Source of the DNA: Schizochytrium sp. CCTCC M209059
Taxonomy: Eukaryota; Sar; Bigyra; Thraustochytrida; Thraustochytriidae
Length of the DNA: 64,000 bases
Direction: 5' to 3'
Assembly: GCA_000818945.1 (NCBI GenBank)
Contig: KN805399.1
Location: 1 to 64,000 of the forward strand
The notes beneath the pieces are model-generated. The model ran no database searches and was not told the origin of the DNA. It saw nothing but the letters and a program-made list of their open reading frames with translations. Every line of letters starts with the position of its first letter. The stretch's first letter is position 1. This document shows, one piece after another, positions 45,740-55,703 of this stretch. The position numbers were made by a program, and so were the translations under genes.

Positions 45740-46623
45740 TACAAATAGTTTAATCCCCTGTTTTCTCGTCTCGTTTATCTTTCCCCTTATACTACATTGT
45801 TTGTAAAACGAAAGTCTTCACAGGCCATCTTCAGACTGTCTGCGTCAGATCCGCTCGAGAACCAAGACTCGGGTTCGCAACAATGGCATGCGCCAAAAGG
45901 TGTTGATTGGAGAGTAAGAAACCTCGGTCCTGGTTCTTTGCAACCCTTGCAAGAGGTTCGATCCGCGTCTTTGTAAACATTTATAATGCGGTCCGGAGCC
46001 ATCAAACACCATCAAACACGCACCCTCCCTCCCCAAGGTCCCGCAACCGACCGGACGGACCTTCGGCGCAGAAGCAAAGACACAATCGCTCGCTGCTGAA
46101 TCGGCGCCAGTGATGCTAGGCGAAAGTCAATTACCAGGACCGACTCGGAGGCCGTACGCTGACGAGCCTGGTGCGAATGTGGAGGAGTGGGTGGACACAC
46201 TTCGCTTTTACAATTTTTATGCCCGCTGGTGTCCTCAATGTTTGCCTGCGCAGCGTTCGCCATGTTTATGAGGTGGATGAATCCAGGACCCAGCGAAGAT
46301 CATGTGTAGCGCAAAGCTGCATTTGCGCAGGACTCGCGCTCGGGTAGGTGGCTGCCGACGGACCGGCGCGGAGACGAGCGTACTCGCGCGGGGAGAGACG
46401 TGGCGCCCGAGCGTAGGTGCTGGGGTGGAAGTCGGCATCGCTGGGCGTCCGTCGGTCGTCCTAGTTCCTGAGGCGCGAACTGCGTGTTGCCGGGCTCGGA
46501 GGGGGCTCTCTCTCCCGGTGTCGTGCGCGCGCGAGGCGCGCTATTGTGAAGGCAGACTAGGTCCGAGACGAGACAAAACGAGAGAGGGCTCCTGAACGAC
46601 GGAAAAGAAAAAGGACCAAGACC
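45740..46623. other. Intergenic between TPC and AAAP transporter
   Basis: An 884-bp gap, GC-rich towards the right end where it forms the leader of the transporter gene. Short ORFs on both strands have no coding features. No repeat or RNA gene was recognised. Confidence 0.6.
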
Positions 46624-48294
46624 ATGGACCGCGTCATGAGTTTTGACTCGCAGCTGGACGAGACCGCGAGGCTCGAGCCTGGAATGCACCATCCCGACAG
46701 ACAGAGCTCCCGAAGCTCGTCCGTCTTTAGCCTTGTGGCTACGATGGTTGGAGGCGGCGTCCTTTCGCTGCCATATGCGCTGCAAAGAACCGGCGTAGCC
46801 CTTGGTCTCACGTACCTGCTGGGTAGTGGCGTGATTGGAGCCTTTTCGATTCGCCTTTTGCTCTCGGCATCACGTCGCAGCGGCGCGCAGTCATACGAAG
46901 AGGTTGTCGAGCGTAGCTTTGGGCTCAAAGCCAAGTATCTAACAATGCTGCTTCTAATCGCCATGACCTTCCTCGCAAGCGTGGCCTACCTCGTCTTGGC
47001 TCGTGATCTCGCCGTGCCTCTCGTGGAGGCCTACATTGCGGATGATGATGGCCTTTCCAAGCAAGGTCACAACATTGTCGCCATTCTTTGCCTCCTCCCG
47101 GTGATTCCCTTATGCTATGCGACCTCACTGCACTCGTTGCGCTTTACGAGTCTTAGTTCGCTTCTGGCTCTTCTTGTGCTGACGGCTGCCGTGATTTGGC
47201 GGTGCGCGGATCGTGCGACCCATGTGCGTCCTATTCGCACAGAGGACATCAAGTGGGTTTCTGCGGATCCTGAGGCGACGCTCTACGCGCTGCCGTTCTT
47301 TGAGCTTTCGTTCATGTGCCACTTTAACGTACTCCCTGTGCACTCGGGTCTGCGAAAGCCAACGCGCACGCGCTTGGACTGCGTGGTCTTTTCGACCATC
47401 TTCTCTGCACTCTGTTTCTACGTCATTGTCTCCATCTCTGGCTACCTTTATGCCTATGATCACAAGTGCGATTCGCATTCTTCGTCGACGTGCGTTGACA
47501 ACGTCCCGGATAACATTCTCAATGCCTTTGACCGCAATGACGGTCCCATCAATCTCGGCCGCGCCGGCTTCCTTTGCGCTCTCATGCTCAGCTTCCCGCT
47601 CCTCGTCTTGCCTTGCCGTGAAACGGTCATTCGTCTCGGGACTTTGCTCATCTACGGCTCGGGAAAGCGCCGCAACTTTTCGGAAGCAGATGAGCGTCTT
47701 TTGTCTCGCACGAGCCTCAACCACATTGAGGAATCTAATCATTCGACCGATGACACCCACGACGCCTATGTTGCGATGCAAGACCAGCAGCAGGCTTCCA
47801 CAGGAGGCAACGGAAACGGTCCCACTGCCGTGCCGCCTATGCGCCACATCAACGTGCGCGACCCCTTGGACACGCCGATGAACGAGGATGAGCTTGAGAT
47901 TATTGACACGGAGGATTCGCCCGAGTTCCGGACGCCTCAGATGGAGCGCACCCGTCGTCGGCTCACACGGACGCTTATGCGGCCTCTGAACCTTTGGACG
48001 AAGGCTGGTTTAGTGCACTTTGCCGTGACCTCGTTGATTCTCATCCTTTCTGTCTTCAGTATGGTCGCGGTGCCTGGCGTTGCGGTGGTCTGGAACCTTT
48101 GCGGCTCATCCGTGTCTATGCTGCTGGCCTTCATCTTGCCGTCGGCGAGTTACATTGCGTTGCGAAGCCCCGACGGATTCTTCAGGCCCAAGAGTCGTGA
48201 CGCTCGACTTGTCGCTGCATGGGTTCTGCTCGTCGTTTCCTGCATTCTTGGCGTCGTTTGCACCATTGAGTCTGTCAAGCAGGTATTGTACTGA
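46624..48294 (+). CDS. Amino acid/auxin permease (AAAP, SLC38/AVT-like) transporter
   Basis: A 556-residue protein from ATG 46624. After about 30 cytosolic residues the first helix has the AAAP start pattern SSVFSLVATMVGGGVLSLPYALQRTG. About eleven hydrophobic segments follow, including TYLLGSGVIGAFSIRLLL, YLTMLLLIAMTFLASVAYLVLA, FSTIFSALCFYVIVSISGYLY, and at the end GLVHFAVTSLILILSVFSMV and LVAAWVLLVVSCILGVVCTI. A long hydrophilic loop (residues about 350-445, with Asp/Glu and Gln/Gly stretches) interrupts the last third. Such proteins move amino acids with protons or sodium across plasma or vacuolar membranes. Substrate not predictable from sequence alone. Confidence 0.85.
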   Translation: MDRVMSFDSQLDETARLEPGMHHPDRQSSRSSSVFSLVATMVGGGVLSLPYALQRTGVALGLTYLLGSGVIGAFSIRLLLSASRRSGAQSYEEVVERSFGLKAKYLTMLLLIAMTFLASVAYLVLARDLAVPLVEAYIADDDGLSKQGHNIVAILCLLPVIPLCYATSLHSLRFTSLSSLLALLVLTAAVIWRCADRATHVRPIRTEDIKWVSADPEATLYALPFFELSFMCHFNVLPVHSGLRKPTRTRLDCVVFSTIFSALCFYVIVSISGYLYAYDHKCDSHSSSTCVDNVPDNILNAFDRNDGPINLGRAGFLCALMLSFPLLVLPCRETVIRLGTLLIYGSGKRRNFSEADERLLSRTSLNHIEESNHSTDDTHDAYVAMQDQQQASTGGNGNGPTAVPPMRHINVRDPLDTPMNEDELEIIDTEDSPEFRTPQMERTRRRLTRTLMRPLNLWTKAGLVHFAVTSLILILSVFSMVAVPGVAVVWNLCGSSVSMLLAFILPSASYIALRSPDGFFRPKSRDARLVAAWVLLVVSCILGVVCTIESVKQVLY

Positions 48295-48536
48295 AGTGAA
48301 GTGTCATGGTATAACTTCTTTTTTTTTTCTCTCTCGAAATTATTTCCGGGGTTCTGCAAGTATTATCGAAATAAATCTTACTCGTGACCCACAGGGCCTA
48401 GACCTACATGTGATCATGTGCGTGAGTGTGGTTACTATTTTATCTTACGTCAGTTTCAATACATCATTCTTTACTTTGTCTTTCTATTTAAAGGACCGTG
48501 GTCGAGACCTTCTGACTCAGAACGAGAAAAAAATAG

Positions 48537-49751
48537 TCACCGAGCACTAGCGTTGCTCGCAGACCTACTCGCAGAACTACGGTGTGCTAGAGGACTCTGC
48601 CCACTCATGTTTACCGGACTCGGGGAACTTGTTCCCGCGCGACGCTGCTTGCGCTCCTCGCGGTCTTTACGCTTCTTTAAGCGCAGGGCGCGCACAAGAA
48701 TGTTTGTGTCGTCATTCTTCACAGTTTTGCAGCGACCACTCGTGCGTCGTTTAGTTGGTTGCAGGGTTGGTAAAGGGCCATAAGAGCGACTGTAGTCGTT
48801 AACATCCTCACTTCGCACCCGGGTGAATGTTCCGCGTTGTGGCAGGTTTTTCAAAAGCGCGCGCACAGACGAGTGTTGACGAGCACGCTCGCGCATTTGT
48901 GATGGACTTGTCACACCCTGGGCCTGCGATGCATTCGAACCCGACATGCCAGAGACAGATCCCTCTGATCTGTCTTCTTCTTTTTTTTCATCTTCGTCCT
49001 CGTCATCGTCGTCGTCGTTGTCGTGGTCCATGGCATCGCTCGAGACACTAGCGCCGTCGCTGTCCCCTGCATCAGCTCGATTTCTGACGCCGTTTGCGCA
49101 TCTTGTCCCTCCTTTGCCTCCTTCGCAGCCTTCGCGTCGTCGTCTTCGTCGTCGTCGCTGTCGTTTTGCAGGCGACTTGCCAAGATTTGACCGAGAGTTA
49201 CTCTCTCTACTTGCATGACCTTGCGTTTCGTCGTCTTCATCCTCGTCCTCGTCGTCGTCGTCGTCGTCGTCATCATCATTGTTACCGACATTCTTTTCCT
49301 CCTCCTCCTTGCCTGGACCATCCTCAAAGCATCGTTTGCGCGAGCGCGTAGTCACGCGCGCGCGTTTTGGCGTGCGATGAAGTGTTTCCAGTTCGTCCAC
49401 ATCCGCAGCACGCGATTCCTCGACAACAACGCCCAGCTGCTCCTGCGAATTTCCTTCGACATGATTATTCGCGTCTATGGTCGCATCGCGCGATTCGTCC
49501 TGTGCTGTGTTTCGATCCGCCGCCGTTCTGCTTCTGTCCCCATCGTCGTCGGCGTCGGCGTCGGCGTTGACGTGCACCGCGGCGACCCTGGCGGCGACCT
49601 CATGGCGTTTGTCCCCGTCTTCGTCAGCCCGTGTTTCGCGCTCTGGCTCAGCGCCGGCGGCGTCGTGCTCTGCGTCGCAGCCGGCGCGACTGCGTCGTGC
49701 GCCCATCGATGGCGTGCGCGCTGCCGCCGCCGCTGCCGCTGCGCGCTCCAT
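48537..49751 (-). CDS. Acidic and basic low-complexity protein, probably nuclear
   Basis: A 404-residue frame from ATG 49751, with an alanine run near the start, Asp/Glu runs (DDDDDDDDDEDEDED and DDDDDEDEDEKKEE), a run of eight to nine arginines and a Lys/Arg-rich end (RLKKRKDREERKQRR). The most protein-like part is the last third: MRERARQHSSVRALLKNLPQRGTFTRVRSEDVNDYSRSYGPLPTL. Alternating acidic and basic blocks suggest a nuclear or nucleolar protein, but no family is recognised. The frame is long and has a good ATG, yet low complexity makes chance openness more likely than usual. Confidence 0.55.
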   Translation of the reverse strand: MERAAAAAAAARTPSMGARRSRAGCDAEHDAAGAEPERETRADEDGDKRHEVAARVAAVHVNADADADDDGDRSRTAADRNTAQDESRDATIDANNHVEGNSQEQLGVVVEESRAADVDELETLHRTPKRARVTTRSRKRCFEDGPGKEEEEKNVGNNDDDDDDDDDEDEDEDDETQGHASRESNSRSNLGKSPAKRQRRRRRRRREGCEGGKGGTRCANGVRNRADAGDSDGASVSSDAMDHDNDDDDDEDEDEKKEEDRSEGSVSGMSGSNASQAQGVTSPSQMRERARQHSSVRALLKNLPQRGTFTRVRSEDVNDYSRSYGPLPTLQPTKRRTSGRCKTVKNDDTNILVRALRLKKRKDREERKQRRAGTSSPSPVNMSGQSPLAHRSSASRSASNASAR

Positions 49752-50014
49752 CGCTGCGCGTCTCCTAGTTCTCGCTCTACGTGCGAGACACGACCGATCG
49801 GCGGTCGGTGGTTAGGTCGTTAGATGCTCTTGTAAAGTGACTCAGCTCGGGACCTGGAGTTAGCGACGCAGCCAAACCTGGCCATTCTAATCGCATCTTC
49901 CTTCGCCATTGGCGGAGCCCACAAGCGATTGTAAGATCAATGAGCGCGATGAGGTGAAGACACCACCACCCGCCTCACGGTCAGTGCAAGGCGCAAGGCG
50001 GGCAATGTGATGAC

Positions 50015-51346
50015 TCAAGGGAGCATCCAGGCCATGCGCTCCGGCTTTCGCAGCTTTGGCTGCGGCGGTTCCTGAGCACCGTCGGCGAGTGTGGCCTCCT
50101 CCACAGCTTGAGCAAGAAGATCTGTAGAAGCAGGCTGTAAGGAGGCCGCCTCAAAAGCACGCTCCTCTTCGTCAACAAAGGCGTCGAGTCTGGCGAGCAG
50201 AGAAGCGCCGTATTGCTGGCGCAAAGCGGCACGGAGATCGACGATTGCAGGTTTTAAGGCTGCCGAAGCCTCACTTTCGTCGAGAAGAGAAGAAAGTGCT
50301 TCGGAAAGGAAGTTGTCCTCGAGCAGCTCGTTCTGAAAGAGATCCTTGGGCAGCAAAAACACCTGGTGTGCGAGCACATTGCAAAAGAGCGATGTCCAGG
50401 ACGGATTCTCTTGGCGGAGGTTTGCGCTCGAGGCCACTAGATGGACTGCCGTCTTCCAAAACTCGAGTCCAGGCAGACTCGCCAAGTACACAAAGAGAAT
50501 GAAGGCAAGCTGGATCTCACCCAAAAAGAGCTCATAGTCTCCATGGTACGCCACCTCGATTAAGCGCTGTAAAAGAGGCGTGGGATCAAGATGCAATGCA
50601 GTAATTTCTGCAGGACTAAGCCAGGCGCCGCTGGCCGACTTGAAAAAGTGCGCCCCCTTCGTGTCCGAGAGCGTACCATTCGCACGCATTTGTCTGCTCA
50701 GACGAGCTAGGTCGGGAAGAGTGGTAAAGTGGGGCGTGCAATAATCAGAGCCCACGCCGCCAGGGCTCGAACGACCGGCTTTGTCCCCTGTTAGATCCAT
50801 ATTACTGGTGTCAAGTCCATCGTTGTTGTCAGCATGATCATTGCCTGCGCCCAAGATGAGGACGTCAGGCCGAAGACCCGCTACATGGAGAACGCGCTCG
50901 TCCCAGAACTGCGTGAGCTGCTGCCAGCGTGCATAATGCTCTGGGTCGTAGGCGCCGAGATTGGCGTCGAATTCAAGGCGATGGACCGCTGCGGTAATTC
51001 GTGCAGTGTCTTCTTCGTCGACCAGCGCAAAATCCTCGAGCGCTTTATCCCAGCGCAATGCCACAACTCTGTGCGCCTTCTCGTCGCCAGTCTGTTCTGG
51101 GTTCCCCAATCGGAAGAAGAATGCCCTGGCAGGACCATCGGATCCCCCAAGGCGGTAGTGCAGCATTCGCAAGCCCGGCGGCACAAGCTTGACACCCTTG
51201 AACCTCGGACCCAGCGCGAATGCTTTGAGATCTACGCCAAGCTGAAGGCCGGCGGGCGCGTCGAGACACACCACCGTGCACGCCTCGCCGCCCTTCTCTG
51301 CGACGAGACCCGCCATGCGGCTCGCGTCCACATCTGCCCAGGCCAT
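50015..51346 (-). CDS. AAR2: AAR2 splicing factor homolog
   Basis: The open frame reaches 51610, but its upstream part is repeat-derived Arg/Ala sequence, so ATG 51346 (MAWADVDASRMAGLV) is chosen; 443 residues. The N-terminal domain shows VVCLDAPAGLQLGVDLKAFALGPRFKGVKLVPPGLRMLHYRL, the AAR2 signature. The C-terminal part shows YHGDYELFLGEIQLAFILFVYLASLPGLEFWKTAVHLV, matching the helical domain that binds the Prp8 RNase H region. AAR2 guards U5 snRNP assembly by keeping Brr2 off Prp8. Its presence fits a genome that still splices at least some introns, such as that in cyclin H here. It is divergent from TAF11. Confidence 0.88.
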   Translation of the reverse strand: MAWADVDASRMAGLVAEKGGEACTVVCLDAPAGLQLGVDLKAFALGPRFKGVKLVPPGLRMLHYRLGGSDGPARAFFFRLGNPEQTGDEKAHRVVALRWDKALEDFALVDEEDTARITAAVHRLEFDANLGAYDPEHYARWQQLTQFWDERVLHVAGLRPDVLILGAGNDHADNNDGLDTSNMDLTGDKAGRSSPGGVGSDYCTPHFTTLPDLARLSRQMRANGTLSDTKGAHFFKSASGAWLSPAEITALHLDPTPLLQRLIEVAYHGDYELFLGEIQLAFILFVYLASLPGLEFWKTAVHLVASSANLRQENPSWTSLFCNVLAHQVFLLPKDLFQNELLEDNFLSEALSSLLDESEASAALKPAIVDLRAALRQQYGASLLARLDAFVDEEERAFEAASLQPASTDLLAQAVEEATLADGAQEPPQPKLRKPERMAWMLP

Positions 51347-51676
51347 CTCAAGGCCGCGTCGTCCTCGTCGTCGTTCTCGTCGTCGTTCTCGTCGTCGTTC
51401 TCGCGGCTCTTCGCGCGAGCTTGGCCAGCAACAGGACTTCTGGCACGACTCCGAGCGAGCCAAGCGAGGCCAGGCAGATCTTGCTGTCGGGCAAGTACGC
51501 CTAGGTCGCCAGTGAGCTGGTGCGCGACCTCGACCTCGAGCTTGGGCCCTTGCTGCAAGGAGCTCGCCTTGGCTTGGCTTGGCTCGGCTCGGCTCGGCTT
51601 GGCGAGGCAAAACCGGGTCTGGACGCGACCCCGCGCGGCGCTCGCGGGCGGCCAGCTGCTCGCGCTGGTTGCGGCG
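51347..51676. promoter_or_regulatory. Divergent promoter region AAR2/TAF11
   Basis: A 330-bp gap between two divergent start codons. It has a (cgtcgttct) array at about 51360-51405 and a (ggcttg/ggctcg) pentanucleotide-like tract at about 51572-51608. The shared region suggests coordinated expression of a splicing and a transcription factor. No core promoter motif is obvious. Confidence 0.5.
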
Positions 51677-52288
51677 ATGGCCTCGGAGGGCGGCGGCCTG
51701 AAGCGGCGGCTGTCGGAGCCGGACGCCAAGGGCAAGTCCGCGAAGAGGCGGAAATCGGAGGATGGCGGTGTTGGAGCTGGAGCTGGAGCTGGAGCTGCTG
51801 GCGCCGCTGCCGCTGGCGAGGTCGCGAGCAGCGCCGCCGCGAGCAGCGGGCCTGCGGTTGGCGGGGGCGGCCTCGGGGGAGGCGGGTCAACCGCCGCTGC
51901 GCCAGGAGGCGGCGGCATCGGCGCAAACAAGGCCGAACGCGACGCCGAGCTGGAGGAGCGACAGCGGCTCACGGCGCTGCTGGGGACCTTTTCGCAAGAG
52001 CAAATGGAGCGCTACGAGGCGTTTAGGAGGTCGCATTTTGACAAAAACAAGGTCAAGAAGCTTATACAACGTGTCGCAGGTGTCGATACCGTGAGCAACG
52101 AAATGGCCGTCGCGCTAGGTGGCATTGCCAAGATTTTTGCTGGCGAGCTCATTGAACTCGCTCGCCAGGACATGAACGACTTTAAGGGCGCGATTCATCC
52201 TCTTCATATTCGCAACGCGTACCGCAAACTTCGCCAGGCTGGCAAGATTCCTTATCTGCCGGCTCCGCCACACGGCCTCATCGACTAA
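51677..52288 (+). CDS. TAF11: TFIID subunit TAF11
   Basis: Start taken at ATG 51677 (MASEGGGLKRRLSEP), 203 residues. The N-terminal half is Ala/Gly-rich with a basic KGKSAKRRK patch. The histone-fold domain is complete in the second half: FSQEQMERYEAFRRSHFDKNKVKKLIQRVAG, then VALGGIAKIFAGELIELARQDM, and PLHIRNAYRKLRQAGKIPYLP. TAF11 pairs with TAF13 inside TFIID and contacts TBP and TFIIA. Length is typical (human 211). The frame extends upstream of the chosen ATG, but that part overlaps the AAR2 gene antisense. Confidence 0.93.
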   Translation: MASEGGGLKRRLSEPDAKGKSAKRRKSEDGGVGAGAGAGAAGAAAAGEVASSAAASSGPAVGGGGLGGGGSTAAAPGGGGIGANKAERDAELEERQRLTALLGTFSQEQMERYEAFRRSHFDKNKVKKLIQRVAGVDTVSNEMAVALGGIAKIFAGELIELARQDMNDFKGAIHPLHIRNAYRKLRQAGKIPYLPAPPHGLID

Positions 52289-52351
52289 TACCAGAAACAC
52301 TCATGCCGAAAAAATATCTCTCTGTATTACTCCATACGTTTATACTCATTT

Positions 52352-54976
52352 TCATTGAATCACGCATGCTCTGGACTTGTTGGCACTCACCTCTGTGTCC
52401 ATGCGAAAGCTGACTTCTTGTTGCTGGGCAGCCTTGCTTTTCCCCTTTCCACCAAGAACCTTGGCGCCCAAACCAACGCTCTTGGAAGTCCCAGCAGAAA
52501 CTCCAAGGTTCGCCTTGGCTGCAGCATCAGCTTCGGCCTGAACCCGCTTCATGAGCTCGGCTTGGGCAGCGTGCCAGTCGGACCAGATGCCGTGCGGCTC
52601 TGCCAGCGTCACAGCATGCGCAGCGAAGACGGGTTTGTGCACGGATGTGCACACGGCATTGAGCATGCCGTATGAAAGCCAGGCGCACTCTGGCTGGTCG
52701 CGCTTGATCAGAATACGGTCTGTCCACGATGGCACGCTCTTGTCGCAATATTCGCCGGTCGTCTGATTGAAACGAAACGTTGGCGGAAACGATATGGGCA
52801 TCTCTTCATAGTCCTCGAACGCGTGATTATTATTCAAAAGCCCATCTCGCTCCAAGAGCTTGCCAAGATTTCCTTCATTCAGTACCTTGTGCGACTCGGC
52901 AACGCTTGGAACCATGCTGTCCAAGTGCACGCGGTAGTTGAGGTCTCCTAGCCACCACGCAAAGTCAAAGCGCTGCGAAATAGGCGTCGTCGTCTGAAGC
53001 TTGTTGAGAGGAAGCTTGAAACGAACATTGATTTCGTGAAAGTTGGCATCGCGAGAAGCGTCGTCCGTAGGCTGGCCCTTAAAGTGACTATTCACAAAGA
53101 CGAAAGACTTGCCCCTCATTTCAAACGAAATCGCTACAGCGCCCTTGATGCGTTCCCCCTTGGGGGCGCTCGTCTCATTGCCGAGGTCCACACCGAAAAA
53201 GACATGATCACTTTGGACGTCTTTAACGAGCGGCAAGAGCGAGGCGTGAATATAGATGAACAGGTGCATGCGCTGCATTGACACGCCACGAAGTTCAATG
53301 TACGCGGGCGGCAAGATCGACGTCAGCGTTTCGCGCAGAGGGTCCCCACCCGTGCGCAAATCCTGAAACGCCAAACAATACATGTCATACCCTGGTGCGA
53401 TCATCTTGGCAATGACGTCTCCCGCGAGGGCTTGGCGTCCTTTGCTGTGCGCGTTAAACGTCACAGAGTACACTTTAACCTTGCCCGTAGAGCCAATACG
53501 TTCTGCCACCGCAGCTACGGGCTCTTCTGGAATGGTGCTCGGGGACTTGGGGGACGAGACTGCCGGCGAGCTGTGTCGACGAGGCGCTTGTTGCGCCGAA
53601 CTCGTACCGCCCGTTTTCGTGGAGATCGTTGCGGAAGCGTGTACTTGCAAAGCAGTTTTGGTTTCAGCGAATTCTTTTTCCTCCTTTTCCCGCGACTTGA
53701 ACGAAGTCTCTTGACCTGAAGTTGCGTGCGAAGGCGTAAACCTCTGTGTAGCTGGGGCTTCACGCGATGGCAAAGAGGTATGTTTTGCCGGTGGGGCGCG
53801 CGAGGGTGCCGTATGCTTCTTTTTGATAGGCCTCTTTGCCATTATGTCGCTGTGCTTCGACTCGGCAGCGGTGTGGCGAGCGTTGCCGATCACCTCAACA
53901 TCCTCTGCGTCGTCACTTTCATCGTCTTCATCCGATGAGGTGGACAATGACGACTCGGAGGAGGATGACGACAAGGACGATGACGAAAGACTTGCGCTGG
54001 CTTCAACTTGCGTCGCAGGGCTGTTGGGAGGCCCTGCAGGCGGTCGTGCGCTACGAGGGGTCTGCGTTCTTGCCGTTGAAGGCAACAGAGACACATGTTG
54101 AGAAGCTTGCAAAAGTCCTTCGCCTTGTACATTTGCAGATATGGGAATGGACGTCGCATTAATAGATTCTGGTGCGAGACGATGCGGGAGAGGTGGTAAT
54201 TTCGGTTCTGGCGGAAGCTTTGCCGGATCTCGATTCAAGATGGGCTCTGGAGTGCCATACCTCGCCGGCGCAACATTGGCAGAGGTATTCGCGCGCTTTC
54301 CTCGAAGCCAGTTGAGAACGCTTCTTGCAAGATGGGAGCGGTACACGGTCTGGATCTTGATGGACGCAGCCTCATAGATGGACCGCTGATCCATATCAAA
54401 TGCTCCCGTGAACCCCACATTTTGCGTCTTCGAAGCATGTGCGTTCGTCTGTGCGTCGGCGAGGTAGCCCTTGTACTGGCCCGGCCGATATCGCCCCATG
54501 ACGCGCAACCGACTCCTCGGCACACTGTACTCTTTTGTGGCGTCAAGAAATTGCACATTGACACTGCCGTCCTGTCGAGCGCGAGAAATCTTGCCGAGAC
54601 GCCATTCGTCAGTTGAATTGCTCGCTGATGTTTGCACTTGTACCTTGACGCCTCGAGTGAGGGTGATCGGAGGAGCATGCACGGCGTCTGCGGCGATGAA
54701 TAGGGTAGGGGCTCCATTTCCTCTCGAAGTATATTCAAGCTGGAGGGCGTTCCCGAGCTCTTGAGCGCGTTGCTGCAAGACCTGTTTCGCTGTGCTCGAG
54801 GTTGCGAGTGCCTCAGCAATATATACCTCAAAATCGGAGCACTCCTGGTCCGTCTGTAGGAAATGCACCTTGACGTTGAGCTCGCGAGGTAAGTACGGAT
54901 CAAACACGATCGCAATTACGGCGCGTGTACCGTCGGGCTTCGAAACCCCACCGCGAAATAGCTCGCAAGCAGACAT
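52352..54976 (-). CDS. Inositol polyphosphate 5-phosphatase with IQ motif and CaaX box
   Basis: 874 residues from ATG 54976 (MSACELFRGGVSKPDG). Around residues 120-160 WRLGKISRARQDGSVNVQFLDATKEYSVPRSRLRV looks like a Tudor/SH3-type barrel. An IQ motif follows (AASIKIQTVYRSHLARSV, about 205-222), then a long Ser/Pro-rich linker. The catalytic domain (about 500-810) shows FVNSHFKGQ, WWLGDLNYRVHLD and PSWTDRILIK, the two last being the diagnostic 5-phosphatase motifs. The protein ends CVIQ, a CaaX prenylation signal. It should remove the 5-phosphate from phosphoinositides or inositol phosphates at membranes. The domain mix is not one I know from OCRL, SHIP or synaptojanin. Confidence 0.87.
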   Translation of the reverse strand: MSACELFRGGVSKPDGTRAVIAIVFDPYLPRELNVKVHFLQTDQECSDFEVYIAEALATSSTAKQVLQQRAQELGNALQLEYTSRGNGAPTLFIAADAVHAPPITLTRGVKVQVQTSASNSTDEWRLGKISRARQDGSVNVQFLDATKEYSVPRSRLRVMGRYRPGQYKGYLADAQTNAHASKTQNVGFTGAFDMDQRSIYEAASIKIQTVYRSHLARSVLNWLRGKRANTSANVAPARYGTPEPILNRDPAKLPPEPKLPPLPHRLAPESINATSIPISANVQGEGLLQASQHVSLLPSTARTQTPRSARPPAGPPNSPATQVEASASLSSSSLSSSSSESSLSTSSDEDDESDDAEDVEVIGNARHTAAESKHSDIMAKRPIKKKHTAPSRAPPAKHTSLPSREAPATQRFTPSHATSGQETSFKSREKEEKEFAETKTALQVHASATISTKTGGTSSAQQAPRRHSSPAVSSPKSPSTIPEEPVAAVAERIGSTGKVKVYSVTFNAHSKGRQALAGDVIAKMIAPGYDMYCLAFQDLRTGGDPLRETLTSILPPAYIELRGVSMQRMHLFIYIHASLLPLVKDVQSDHVFFGVDLGNETSAPKGERIKGAVAISFEMRGKSFVFVNSHFKGQPTDDASRDANFHEINVRFKLPLNKLQTTTPISQRFDFAWWLGDLNYRVHLDSMVPSVAESHKVLNEGNLGKLLERDGLLNNNHAFEDYEEMPISFPPTFRFNQTTGEYCDKSVPSWTDRILIKRDQPECAWLSYGMLNAVCTSVHKPVFAAHAVTLAEPHGIWSDWHAAQAELMKRVQAEADAAAKANLGVSAGTSKSVGLGAKVLGGKGKSKAAQQQEVSFRMDTEVSANKSRACVIQ

Positions 54977-55703
54977 ACTACTTCTGGATCGATTGACCTT
55001 TTGTCGTCGTGATGTTTTCCTACGAAGCGTTTCGACACGTCAGGGCGTAGAATGTCTTTACGCTGTCGAAATCACAGTACCTTGTCGCGACAATGACGGC
55101 ACCAATAAAGGAAAATAAGAAGAAGAAGAATGCACGCCGATCGTGCACAGCGCAACGAGGTTGGCAATGCTGTCTGTTGACAATGATTCTCTCACGTTTT
55201 CAAGCCGATTGCAATCGCGCAAGCGAATAATAACCAACTGAGCAAGGCCTTTGCAATCAATTGATCAGATACCGTCAAGCTCAAGCGATTGATAGGCCGA
55301 CGCCACGAATTCTCTCTCGCGCAGGTGGTCTGGCTATACGCGTCGTGTGCGCGCGCACACGCCGACGCTCCACTTCTGCCGTAAAACCGGTCTCTTAACA
55401 GGAGTTCGTTACCGCCGCGGCGCTTGCTTCGTTCTGGCGCCCCCGCCTACGGCCAGCGCACGCATCAATTGATGACTAACTAGCCTGCCTAGTCATTGGT
55501 TGCAGTGGTGGAAGGAGAAAAGAAGAAATGCGAGCTAGCCAAAACGGTGTGCACCGGCCGCGCCAACGGCTCTGCGCGTTGCGCACACCGCGGCGAAGGC
55601 GCACTGCCCTCAATGGCCACGAACCGCGCACGAGCTACTAGGCCTCGAGAGTCCGAGCGCGTCCAGTCAGTCCCGAAAATCCCGGAGGCGACAAGCGAGC
55701 GAG
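54977..55703. other. Divergent intergenic region 5-phosphatase/CMS1
   Basis: A 727-bp gap between divergent start codons. An (aag)n run lies near 55110-55127, AATTGATC-type palindromic words near 55255-55265, and a CTAGCCTGCCTAG word near 55480. No gene is supported. Confidence 0.55.

Noticed and set aside
50834..51676. Upstream extension of the TAF11 frame
   Set aside because: It runs antisense through AAR2 and the repeat-rich promoter; the TAF11 start at 51677 gives the normal length.
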